Shown here: positions 18,124-26,062 of the stretch, in pieces
Position numbering within the stretch: position 1 is the stretch's first letter
Layout of the letters: the number at the start of each line of letters is the position of its first letter
Assembly (NCBI RefSeq): GCF_030164465.1
Contig: NZ_JASNJE010000005.1
Location: 1-64,000, forward strand
Direction of reading: 5' to 3'
Source of the DNA: Sedimentitalea xiamensis
GTDB taxonomy: Bacteria; Pseudomonadota; Alphaproteobacteria; Rhodobacterales; Rhodobacteraceae
DNA: 64,000 nt
Made by a program: the position numbers and the translations under genes
Notes under the pieces: generated by a model
Told to the model about the DNA's origin: nothing
The model's input: the letters and a program-made list of their open reading frames with translations, nothing else
The model's database searches: none

Positions 18124-19095
18124 ATGGACAACCTGCTTTCCGCCGAGTTCCTGAACTATGCCATGCTCGCCGGCATGTTCGTCGGGATCCTGCTGCTGAT
18201 CACGGGTCTTGGCCAGCTGTTTCAGCGCGGCGAGGGCCGCAAGGAAGCGCGCAACCGCCGGCTTCGGATGATCCGGGCGGGGGTCTCGAACGAAGAGATC
18301 CTGGCGCTGCTGCGGCCCGACACCCGCCGTGGCTTTCTTGGCCGGCTGCCGCTGATCGGCGACCTGCCCAAGATGCTGTCCCAGGCCGGCATGACCATCG
18401 CGCCGCGCAGCTTCCTGATGTTTTCCGCGCTCGGTGTCGTCGGGATCGCCGGTGGGGCTTCATTGCTGGTGCCGCTCTGGCAGGCGTTGCCGATTGCCCT
18501 TTCGCTGGGTCTGCTGGTTCCGGTCCTGATCGTACGGTTGCGGCGGGACAAGCGCCGCAAGGAGTTGACCGCGCAATTGCCCGATGCCCTGGAACTGATG
18601 GCACGTAGCCTCAAGGTCGGACATCCGCTGAACGCGGCGATCGGCGCCGTGGCCGACGAGATGCAGGACCCGATCGGAACCGAGTTCGGCCTGATCTTCG
18701 ACCAGATCAGCTTCGGTGACGAACTGCCCGACGCGGTGCAGGATTTCGCCGACAGATCGGGAGTGGAGGACGCGCAGTATCTGGCGGCGAGCATTGCGAT
18801 CCAGCACGGCACCGGCGGCGATCTTGGTCGGATCGTGCTGGTTCTGGCCAAGGTCATTCGCAACCGGATCTCGCTGCGCAACCGGATCCGGGCGATCTCG
18901 TCCGAAGGTCGGCTTTCCGGCCTGCTTCTGTCTATCATCCCGCTGGTCATCATCGGCATGATGTCGTTCAACGCGCCCGGCTACTACATGGACGTCAGCG
19001 ACGATCCGGCCTTCATCAAGATGGCGGCTCTGGTCGTTGTCCTGATGGTCACGAACGTCGTCGTGCTTCACAGAATTGTCAACTTTCGAGTCTGA
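18124..19095 (+). CDS. tadB: Tad pilus inner-membrane platform protein TadB
   Basis: A 323-residue GspF/T2SSF-domain membrane protein forming the platform with TadC. It has an N-terminal membrane segment (LAGMFVGILLLITGL), a basic cytosolic loop, a second pair of segments around residues 98-140, the T2SSF core LPDALELMARSLKVGHPLNA, then FGDELPDAVQDFADR, and two C-terminal membrane segments. It follows cpaF after three bases. Confidence 0.93.
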   Translation: MDNLLSAEFLNYAMLAGMFVGILLLITGLGQLFQRGEGRKEARNRRLRMIRAGVSNEEILALLRPDTRRGFLGRLPLIGDLPKMLSQAGMTIAPRSFLMFSALGVVGIAGGASLLVPLWQALPIALSLGLLVPVLIVRLRRDKRRKELTAQLPDALELMARSLKVGHPLNAAIGAVADEMQDPIGTEFGLIFDQISFGDELPDAVQDFADRSGVEDAQYLAASIAIQHGTGGDLGRIVLVLAKVIRNRISLRNRIRAISSEGRLSGLLLSIIPLVIIGMMSFNAPGYYMDVSDDPAFIKMAALVVVLMVTNVVVLHRIVNFRV

Positions 19096-19105
19096 GGCTG
19101 AATTC

Positions 19106-20107
19106 ATGGAACGTAATCTGGAAATTGTCGCCGACCGCTTCGGCATTCCGGTCGAAACGCTGCTCCTGACCGGGCTGGGTCTTGGCGTCGTGCTGCTTTT
19201 CGTATCGGTCGCATCGGCCTTGTCGCAGCGCAACCCGGCCGCGGCGCGGATTGCCGGATTGCGCGCCCGGCAGCCGGAATCCCGCCAAGACCGCGGATTG
19301 CTGCTCAAGACCGTCCGGACACCGACCGGGCTGTTCAAGGCGGCGCTGCCAAGCAAGGATTCGGAACGGCTGAAGATCGAGGAAAAGCTGCTCCAGGCGG
19401 GGCTGACAGGACGGAACGCCCTGCGCAATTACACGCTGACACGTGTCTGGTTCGGCCTCTTCCTGCCGATCGCGGTGGCTGCGCTGATCCTCGGATCAAA
19501 GGTTCCGGGCACGCCTGTTCCCGACGTCCTGGCCGATGTCTTCGCGCCGATGAACCAGTCCAACGCGGTGCAACTGGTCGGTGTCCTGGCGGGTCTGGGC
19601 TATCTGCTTCCGGCTGCCTGGCTGAACCACCGTCAGCGGACCCGCCAGCGCAAGCTCGCCGAGGCCTTTCCCAACGCGCTCGACCTTCTTCAGGTCTCGG
19701 TCGAGGCCGGGCTCGGTTTCGATGCCGCCATGACCCGCGTCGGCAACGAATTGGCGCATGTGTCGCCCGACATCGCCTTCGAGTTTCTCAGCACCCAGCA
19801 CCAGATACAGGCCGGGCGGCCGCGCGAACAGGCGCTGTCGGATATGGCGCGGCGCACCGGGTTGGGCATGGTCCAGTCGTTCGCTTCGGTCGTGCAGCAA
19901 TCGATGCGGTTCGGCACCAGCATGTCGGACGCGCTTACCACCTACGCCTCGGAAATGCGTGAGTATCGCGAGACCAAGGCGCAGGAGATGGCGAACAAAC
20001 TGCCGGTGAAGATGTCGGCGGTGCTTGCCGCGCTGATGCTGCCGACGCTGATGATCGTGACGGCCGGTCCTTCGATCCTGCGCTATTTCCGGGGGTTCGG
20101 CGGCTGA
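19106..20107 (+). CDS. tadC: Tad pilus inner-membrane platform protein TadC
   Basis: A 333-residue partner of TadB with the same T2SSF fold: FPNALDLLQVSVEAGLGFDA, then HQIQAGRPREQALSDMARRT and VVQQSMRFGTSMSDAL, with a C-terminal membrane helix around LPVKMSAVLAALMLPTLMIV. The start at ATG 19106 lies 10 bases after the tadB stop. A GC hairpin with a short T-run follows at 20121, so this is the last gene of the main assembly transcript. Confidence 0.93.
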   Translation: MERNLEIVADRFGIPVETLLLTGLGLGVVLLFVSVASALSQRNPAAARIAGLRARQPESRQDRGLLLKTVRTPTGLFKAALPSKDSERLKIEEKLLQAGLTGRNALRNYTLTRVWFGLFLPIAVAALILGSKVPGTPVPDVLADVFAPMNQSNAVQLVGVLAGLGYLLPAAWLNHRQRTRQRKLAEAFPNALDLLQVSVEAGLGFDAAMTRVGNELAHVSPDIAFEFLSTQHQIQAGRPREQALSDMARRTGLGMVQSFASVVQQSMRFGTSMSDALTTYASEMREYRETKAQEMANKLPVKMSAVLAALMLPTLMIVTAGPSILRYFRGFGG

Positions 20108-20120
20108 CAGCCGGTTGCGG

Positions 20121-20142
20121 CCCCGTCGTCCGGACGGGGTTT
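20121..20142 (+). terminator. Rho-independent-type terminator after tadC
   Basis: Arms CCCCGTC and GACGGGG (7 bp, 5-base loop) followed by TTT, 14 bases after the tadC stop. It separates the assembly genes from the regulator and prepilin peptidase that follow. Confidence 0.6.
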
Positions 20143-20262
20143 CCCATGCCACATGCATCGGCGGCGCCCGGCGATGTGCATTCACCCAAGTTAACTAAAA
20201 CTTTCTTCTTTCTTTGACCGTGGTCGCCGGAGCCGATAGAAGCTTAACAAAGGTTTAACGCG

Positions 20263-21174
20263 ATGGGTGGGGGCACCTGTCCGAGGACTCTGATCCGCCA
20301 GGGATCAGTGATTGTGTTCATGAGTGCTGCCAACCCGAGCCCCAATTCCTACCGTGCCGCCCCGAAATCGGTTTCCGGTCTTTTTGAGATCGTCGCCATC
20401 ATGTGTCAGCTCTCCCAGGGCAACATCGCCCCGGCCGAGGCGTTGCGGCGCATGACCGGCCTGCTCGGGACCGAGGCGACCGCCATCTGCCGTGTCGATC
20501 TCAGGAGCGCGCGCGATGCGACCACCGTGATCAGCCACGAAGCAAGGCGCTATCATTCCGAGGATGTCGGCCGGCTCGATATGTCGTTCGCGCGGGGCAT
20601 CTGCAAGGACAATATCGGAACGGCAATCACTGGCTCGGTCTGGAGCGGGACGGCGGAGGATTTCGGAGACCGGGACCCATTGGCCCTTGTCTTCCGGCAT
20701 CGCCGGCTGGCGGAAACGGTCGTGATCCCGCTTGCCCGCCAGGGAAGCAGCGGCGACTTTCTCGAACTGCATTTCGGGGACCCGGTTTCAGCCGGGCTTC
20801 TGTCGCACCTGGAATTCCTCGGGCCGGTTCTGGCCGATTGCTGGAAAGCCCGTACACTTGGCCTGTTTTCGGACATGCTGCTCTCCCGGCGCCGGGTCCG
20901 GTCACATCCCACGGCAAGGGCGGCGATCCTGGCAATGGAAAACCCCTGTCGGCTCAGCCGGGCGGAATATCGCGTCTGCCTGCTGCTGAGCCGCGGGCTG
21001 AACAATCAGTCAGTCCTGTCCGCGCTGTCCATTACGATGGCCACCCTGCGCACCCACCTTCGCAACATCTACGCCAAGACCGGCACCGCGTCGCAGCCCG
21101 AATTGATCCACCTGCTGCTGAACCCGGCGCCGCGGCGCGGGACAAGAGACGAGGACGATGCCGATGTCGCCTGA
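20263..21174 (+). CDS. LuxR-type regulator inside the Tad locus
   Basis: 303 residues. The C-terminal HTH reads LSRAEYRVCLLLSRGLNNQS, then LSITMATLRTHLRNIYAKTG, then QPELIHLLL. The N-terminal about 200 residues resemble a GAF-like sensory fold (TEATAICRVDLRSARDATTV), but I cannot name a ligand. I keep ATG 20263, which has AAAGG ten bases upstream; ATG 20320 is a possible alternative. It is placed between tadC and the prepilin peptidase, overlapping the latter by 17 bases, so it probably regulates pilus expression. Confidence 0.83.
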   Translation: MGGGTCPRTLIRQGSVIVFMSAANPSPNSYRAAPKSVSGLFEIVAIMCQLSQGNIAPAEALRRMTGLLGTEATAICRVDLRSARDATTVISHEARRYHSEDVGRLDMSFARGICKDNIGTAITGSVWSGTAEDFGDRDPLALVFRHRRLAETVVIPLARQGSSGDFLELHFGDPVSAGLLSHLEFLGPVLADCWKARTLGLFSDMLLSRRRVRSHPTARAAILAMENPCRLSRAEYRVCLLLSRGLNNQSVLSALSITMATLRTHLRNIYAKTGTASQPELIHLLLNPAPRRGTRDEDDADVA

Positions 21175-21652
21175 GATTGGGGAATTCATTCCGCTTGTCC
21201 TGTCTGCGCCGCTCCTGGCGGCCATGGCCATTGGTGACCTGCGGCGGCTCCGGATCTCCAACCGGCTGGTCCTTGCCATGCTCGCGATCTTCGTGCTGTC
21301 GGCGCCCTTTCTGTTGCCGCCCTCCGAGATCGGAGCGCGCGTCATCGTTGCTCTGTCGGTCTTCGTTCTGGGAACCGCGGGCTTCGCGCTCGGACTCTGG
21401 GGCGGCGGCGACGTCAAGGCCTTAGCGGCGCTGATGCTGTTCCTGCCGAGCGCGGCGTTGCCGATCTACGCCTACATCTTCGCGTTTTCGATGCTCGCTG
21501 GGATCGCCCTGGTCCTGACCTTCCGGGCGGCTTTCGGAACTCCGGAAACCGCGTGGCACGCGTTCCGGCCACAGACCGAGTTTCCGATGGGCCTGTCCAT
21601 CGCGCTGTCCGGAATGCTCCTGCCGCTTGTCCTGTTGGTTCCGGCGCTCTGA
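21158..21652 (+). CDS. cpaA: Prepilin peptidase CpaA/TadV (A24 family)
   Basis: A 164-residue membrane aspartyl protease that cuts the leader peptides of Flp and the TadE/G pseudopilins. The two catalytic Asp motifs are visible: AIGDLRRLRISN near residue 25 and GLWGGGDVKALAAL near residue 86 (the GxGD motif). About five membrane segments, no methylase-type Cys domain, short length: all typical of the TadV/CpaA class rather than PilD. The ATG overlaps the end of the luxR gene; ATG 21164 is equally possible. Confidence 0.93.
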   Translation: MPMSPEIGEFIPLVLSAPLLAAMAIGDLRRLRISNRLVLAMLAIFVLSAPFLLPPSEIGARVIVALSVFVLGTAGFALGLWGGGDVKALAALMLFLPSAALPIYAYIFAFSMLAGIALVLTFRAAFGTPETAWHAFRPQTEFPMGLSIALSGMLLPLVLLVPAL

Positions 21653-21859
21653 CCCTCGCGCGATCTGGTCAACGCCAACAGGAAAGCGGTAGCGACCGTC
21701 AACAATCACCGTGGCATCGCCCGGAGGCATTGCAGGGCCATACCCTGGATCTGCGAACGCGTTGGATGGGCACCGGAGAACAGCGGCCGCGGCGGCTGTC
21801 GGTTCCTGACCAAGACAATGACACGCAGGTTCCGCTACGACGAAATTCCGTGACGGGTC

Positions 21860-22936
21860 TCACTCAGTCCCGGCCAGTCGCGGAAACACCCGCCCGTCGA
21901 ACAGTTTGCGCGCGGTGCGAAGGGTTCCGGCACGAAGGACGCGGCCCGCTTCGTCGCGTTCGACCAACACTTCGGTGGCGCCGGACGGATGTTCGATCAC
22001 GAATATCCGGTCGTCGGGCAGGGCGGCGGTCTCGGCGGCGGGGCCGGATTCCAGAACGCAAGCCGTCGCGACGCTGACCGCGGCGAAGACTCCGATCGTG
22101 GCGTGGCATCGATGCGGGATGAAGGACCGGGTGGCGATGACGCCCCCGGCATTCGGCGGGGCGACGAGCGTCATCTTCGGCACGCTCTTTTCGGTCACGT
22201 CGCCGAGGTTCATCAAAGGTCCCGCTTTCAGCCGGATCTTCTCAAGCCTCGCCTTCAAGCCATCGTCGGCGTCGAGCGTTTCGCGATCCTCCCGGCCGGT
22301 GACGCCGAGATCGGTGGCGCGCAGGATCACGCAGGGCATGCCGTTGTCGATCAGCGTGCAGGCGACTCCATCGATGACATCGACCGGATTTCCGGTGGGC
22401 AGCAGCGCACCGCACATGGAACCGGCGAGGTTTTCGAACATCAGGGGTATCGGGGCATGGGTCCCCGGAACCCCGTCGATCCGCGCGGAACCGTCGTAAC
22501 GCACCCGCCCGTCCGGCGTCGAGATGCGCGCGGATGCCACTTCGCCCGTGTTGCGCATGTGGATGCGCACCACCGTTTCCCGGTCGGTGACGCAAACGAG
22601 GCCCCGTTCGATCGCTGCCGGTCCGACACCTGCGAGAATGTTGCCGCAACCCTGCGCATCCGATACGCGCGCCTGTTCGACGAAGACCTGAAGGAACAGG
22701 TAGTCCACGTCGGCATCGTCTCGACTGGGGGGCGACAGGATCGCCACTTTCGAGGTCAGAGGGTCCGCTCCGCCGATACCGTCGATCTGGCGCGGATCCG
22801 GAGAACCCATGACGCGCAGGAGAAGGTCATCGATGGCCGCGCGCTCCGGCGGCAGATCGGAGGCAAGGAAATACGCCCCCTTGGAGGTTCCGCCCCGCAT
22901 CCACAGGCAGGGAATGCCGTCAGTGTCATGGGTCAT
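21860..22936 (-). CDS. galD: 4-oxalomesaconate tautomerase (GalD, PrpF family)
   Basis: A 358-residue PrpF-fold isomerase. It converts the keto and enol forms of 4-oxalomesaconate in the gallate/protocatechuate meta-cleavage route. The features seen are LWMRGGTSKGAYFLASDLP at the N-terminus, QIDGIGGADPLTSKVAIL, SDAQGCGNILAGVG carrying a Cys at the family active site, and C-terminal IATRSFIPHRCHATIGVFAA. Its neighbours on the same strand are the matching hydratase (galB) and aldolase (galC), which makes GalD much more likely than a methylcitrate-type PrpF. It is separated from galC by 156 bases. Confidence 0.9.
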   Translation of the reverse strand: MTHDTDGIPCLWMRGGTSKGAYFLASDLPPERAAIDDLLLRVMGSPDPRQIDGIGGADPLTSKVAILSPPSRDDADVDYLFLQVFVEQARVSDAQGCGNILAGVGPAAIERGLVCVTDRETVVRIHMRNTGEVASARISTPDGRVRYDGSARIDGVPGTHAPIPLMFENLAGSMCGALLPTGNPVDVIDGVACTLIDNGMPCVILRATDLGVTGREDRETLDADDGLKARLEKIRLKAGPLMNLGDVTEKSVPKMTLVAPPNAGGVIATRSFIPHRCHATIGVFAAVSVATACVLESGPAAETAALPDDRIFVIEHPSGATEVLVERDEAGRVLRAGTLRTARKLFDGRVFPRLAGTE

Positions 22937-23092
22937 TCGATCGATATCCCGATGGTCGTCGGAACGCCGGGGCTGGCCGGTCGGCCGGTTCCGGCGGGCG
23001 TGTCAAAGCGGCCCCGCGCGCCGAACCCGGCGCGATCCGGGGCGTCCGCTTTCGGAGCGTTTCCGGCCAACCGGACTCCTCCGGAAAGGAGG

Positions 23093-23764
23093 TCAGACAT
23101 ATTTCAATCCCTTCTCCGCGAGGCGTGGCCGCATATCGTAGATATCGAGGCCCAGTTCACCGGCGGCGAACCGTTCACGCTTGGCGTCTTCTGCCGCCAT
23201 CCGCGCCTTCGCCGCCGCAAGAACGGTCTCCGCCGCATCGCGTCGCACGACGCAGACCCCGTCGTCGTCGGCCACGATCACGTCGCCGGCATCGATGGCC
23301 TGACCGGCGCAAACGATCGGGACGTTGACCGACCCGATGGATTCCTTGACGGTGCCCTGTGCACTGATCGCCCTTGTCCAGACCGGAAATCCCATTGCGG
23401 TCAGGTCCCGCACGTCCCGCACACCGGCATCGGTCACCAGTCCCTTGCAGCCCCGCGCCACGGCAGATGTGGCCAGCAGATCCCCGAAGTAACCGTTGTC
23501 ACAGGGCGAGGTCGGGGACAGAACCAGAATGTCGCCGTCCTGAAGCTGTTCGATCGCGACGTGCAGCATCCAGTTGTCGCCCGGTGGCGCGCTGATCGTG
23601 ACGGCTGAACCCGCGATCTGCGCGCCGGACCAGATCGGACGGATGCAGGAGGCGAGACATCCCTTGCGGCCCTGCGCTTCGTGCACGGCTGCGACACCGG
23701 CGCGAGCCAGACCCTCGATGATCCCGGGAGCGGCTCTGGTGATATTCTGTCGGACGATTCCCAT
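23093..23764 (-). CDS. galC: 4-carboxy-4-hydroxy-2-oxoadipate aldolase (GalC/LigK)
   Basis: A 223-residue RraA-fold enzyme that splits 4-carboxy-4-hydroxy-2-oxoadipate into pyruvate and oxaloacetate and can also decarboxylate oxaloacetate. Family residues: [11 protein letters not shown] at about 91-101 and [11 protein letters not shown] with Arg116 and Asp117 that bind substrate and the divalent metal. The N-terminus [18 protein letters not shown] distinguishes aldolases from RNase E inhibitor RraA. It is the last step of the cluster galB-galD-galC. GAAAGGAAA precedes the ATG. Confidence 0.92.
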   Translation of the reverse strand: MGIVRQNITRAAPGIIEGLARAGVAAVHEAQGRKGCLASCIRPIWSGAQIAGSAVTISAPPGDNWMLHVAIEQLQDGDILVLSPTSPCDNGYFGDLLATSAVARGCKGLVTDAGVRDVRDLTAMGFPVWTRAISAQGTVKESIGSVNVPIVCAGQAIDAGDVIVADDDGVCVVRRDAAETVLAAAKARMAAEDAKRERFAAGELGLDIYDMRPRLAEKGLKYV

Positions 23765-23818
23765 GTCGGTTTCCTTTCGGTTTTCAGTGCGCCGGAAGGA
23801 CCGGCGCCGGCAAGTCCC

Positions 23819-24010
23819 TCAGGACGGTGTTGGTGACGTCTCCGAGCGGGTTTTCGCGGAACGTGGAATGCTCGCAGGCAGATCCGGTTCGCGTTCGCGG
23901 CACCCGGCAAAGACCGTCTTCGCGACGCAGACCCCACGGGGCTCCCGCAGGATCGCCCCGCTATCCATTCCTTGCCGGGACAGATCCTGCCGCAGCCTTT
24001 CGATCGTCAT
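23819..24010 (-). CDS. Small protein of unknown function in the gal cluster, possibly frameshifted
   Basis: A 63-residue frame beginning MTIERLRQDLSRQGMDSGAI, then LREPRGVCVAKTVFAG, ten bases after the dioxygenase stop and with AAAGG directly before the ATG. Its first 37 codons have the high third-position GC of the region; the rest do not. Another frame of the same strand then becomes well behaved (GSACEHSTFRENPLGDVTNT, then [13 protein letters not shown]) and stops at 23784. The simplest reading is one protein of about 75 residues broken by a frameshift near 23895-23905. I do not recognise the family. Confidence 0.45.
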   Translation of the reverse strand: MTIERLRQDLSRQGMDSGAILREPRGVCVAKTVFAGCREREPDLPASIPRSAKTRSETSPTPS

Positions 24011-24020
24011 CCTTTCCGCC

Positions 24021-25001
24021 TCAGGCCGTGCCGTCGGTCTGCGCCGCCCTGACTGGCGGCGTTCCGTGGGTGTGAAAGCTTTCGATGGTCTTGAGACCCC
24101 AGGCCTGGCCTTTCTTGCGGTCGGTCTCGGTCCATTTCACCGGTTCCCAATCCGGGGCCAGGATCAGCCGCGCCCCGGCATTGGCCAGTTCCACGCGGTT
24201 CCCCGCCGGTTCCCAGACATAGAGGAAGAATGTGCCCTGGATCGCATGCTTGTGCGGGCCGGTTTCGATATGGACGCCGTTCTGAAGGAAGATATCGGCG
24301 GCGCGCAGGATATCCTCGCGCTGGTCGGTGGCATAGGTGACGTGATGCAGGCGGCCGTTGCCGCCGCCGTGTTCTTCGGTGCAGGCCAGATCGTAGCTCT
24401 TATTGTTCACGGTGAACCAGCACCCGCCGATCCGTCCGTTGTCGAGTTCGATAAATTCGGTCACGCGGCTGCCAAGGCAGGTTTCCATGAAACGGCCGAA
24501 TTCGCTCACATTCTCACTGAGCAGGTTAAGATGATCGATCCGGCGCGGCGCGGCTCCGGTAAAGGCGGAGGCGGTGTTTTTCAGCGCCGCTACGTCGCTG
24601 CCTTCTGCCTTGTACCGGTTCGTGTCATAGTAGATCTCGAAAACATGTCCGAACGGGTCTTCGAACCGGAAGGCGCGGCCATGGCCCAGGTCGCCTTCGG
24701 TCCAGCCGTGGGTCTTGTAACCCGACGCCTCGATCGCCATCACACGACGTTCCAGCGCCTCGGGCGAAGCCGCGCGGTATCCGATATGGCCGACGCCGGT
24801 GGTGTCCGCGCGGGTGAGTTTCAGTGAATGGAATTCATAGTCGTCCCAGGCGCGCAGATAGGCGCTGGTCGCGTCGCGGCCCGACAGCGAGAGTCCGTAG
24901 ACTCGCGTGAAGAAGTCCAGGCTTTCATCGAATTTGTCGGTCAGCATTTCGACATGCCCGAGATGCGCCAGATCGAAGCTGGGGTTTGTGGGCTGGGTCA
25001 T
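24021..25001 (-). CDS. Extradiol ring-cleavage dioxygenase, VOC (type I) family
   Basis: A 326-residue catechol-2,3-dioxygenase-like protein with two VOC modules (about 9-125 and 150-270). Putative Fe(II) ligands: His in RIDHLNLL, His in RLHHVTYA, and Glu in GNRVELANAG. Family sequence FRFEDPFGHVFEIYYD is also visible. It opens an aromatic diol next to the hydroxyls. It is encoded between galB and galC, whose enzymes act on the ring-opened product of gallate-like substrates, so it probably supplies 4-oxalomesaconate or a precursor. Known gallate dioxygenases are LigB-type, so the substrate is open. Confidence 0.88.
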   Translation of the reverse strand: MTQPTNPSFDLAHLGHVEMLTDKFDESLDFFTRVYGLSLSGRDATSAYLRAWDDYEFHSLKLTRADTTGVGHIGYRAASPEALERRVMAIEASGYKTHGWTEGDLGHGRAFRFEDPFGHVFEIYYDTNRYKAEGSDVAALKNTASAFTGAAPRRIDHLNLLSENVSEFGRFMETCLGSRVTEFIELDNGRIGGCWFTVNNKSYDLACTEEHGGGNGRLHHVTYATDQREDILRAADIFLQNGVHIETGPHKHAIQGTFFLYVWEPAGNRVELANAGARLILAPDWEPVKWTETDRKKGQAWGLKTIESFHTHGTPPVRAAQTDGTA

Positions 25002-25054
25002 CGGGTCTCCTCCGTGTTTGGTTGCGCGAGGACCGGCCGTGTCCGGTGCCAGGG

Positions 25055-25786
25055 TCAGAGTTCATCGACCGTGCGCGGAAAGATCGACTGGAATCCTTCG
25101 GCAAATTTGCAGTCGCGCCCGCCGGACTGGCCACCGGAATTGCGCTTGAAATGGTTGGCGCGCTGCTGGGCAACGCGGGTATAGTAATCCCAGAGATGGA
25201 CCTGGCCGTTCATGTGCTCCATCGCCGCCCGCTTCCTGTCCCAGACCGGCGTGATGTCGAGGAAGGTGTCGGGCTTCCAGCCCATCTGTTCGGTCTGGTG
25301 CGGCTCGAAGAGATAGAGCTGCGGCGCACCGAGAACCTTTTCGCCGGGGTTGTGGCCCCAGGCCTGCGCCACCATGCGGCATTCCAGCGCCACCTGCGTC
25401 ATGTACATATGGTCGGTGTTGTAGGGGTCCCATTGCGAGTGGCTCATCATGAAGGCCGGCTGCACCTTTCGGATGAGATCCACAAGGCGGAACTTGTCCT
25501 CCCGGTCCAGGTGCAGGGGATAGTCGCCGAGATCGAAGCATTCCAGATGATGGACGCCGAGCGCTTGCGCTGCCGCCTCCGCCTCTTCGCGGCGGATCGT
25601 CTTGACCTCGTCGAGCGACTTGCCTTCCTTCCAGAGCCGGGCGCTTTCGCCGCGTTCGCCGAAGGACAGGCAGGCGACCGTCACCTGGTATCCCTTTTCC
25701 GCATGCAGCGCGATCGCGCCGCCGCAGCGCCAGACAAAGTCGGCGGCGTGCGCGGAAATGACAAGAGCGGTCTTTCGTGTGGACAT
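25055..25786 (-). CDS. galB: 4-oxalomesaconate hydratase (GalB, PIG-L/LmbE family)
   Basis: A 243-residue PIG-L-fold metalloenzyme. The zinc motif is VISAHAADFVWRCGG at the N-terminus (family pattern AHxxDxxxxxGG), with a second part SHSQWDPYNTDHMYM supplying a further His. GalB of this fold adds water to 4-oxalomesaconate to give 4-carboxy-4-hydroxy-2-oxoadipate, exactly between GalD and GalC, both encoded nearby. I chose ATG 25786 because GGAGG lies eight bases upstream; a 14-residue longer form from 25828 is possible. Other PIG-L proteins are deacetylases, but the context argues for hydratase. Confidence 0.87.
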   Translation of the reverse strand: MSTRKTALVISAHAADFVWRCGGAIALHAEKGYQVTVACLSFGERGESARLWKEGKSLDEVKTIRREEAEAAAQALGVHHLECFDLGDYPLHLDREDKFRLVDLIRKVQPAFMMSHSQWDPYNTDHMYMTQVALECRMVAQAWGHNPGEKVLGAPQLYLFEPHQTEQMGWKPDTFLDITPVWDRKRAAMEHMNGQVHLWDYYTRVAQQRANHFKRNSGGQSGGRDCKFAEGFQSIFPRTVDEL

Positions 25787-26062
25787 GGGCCGAGCCTCCG
25801 GGCCTTCGTGTTGCTCCATGTGTGTCACGCCGCTGGCGGTTCAGACAATTCGGAAGAACGTGCAGCAGGATAAGAATTTGCTATGATGGGCCGGCGGCCG
25901 ATCCGCGTTTCGCGGTCCGGTCCGGGATGGATTTCGGATGAAAGGACCGGGAATGCGGAGGGCAGGGCGATGCACCGTCGCCGGTTGCCGAACGGCGGCG
26001 GCGGATCCCAGGCGGCGCGGCCGCGGCCATGCCGGCTGCCCCGACCGGGCGATTGCCTCGCC

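Noticed and set aside
21989-23608. 539-codon plus-strand frame opposite galD and galC
   Set aside because: Antisense shadow spanning two well-supported genes.
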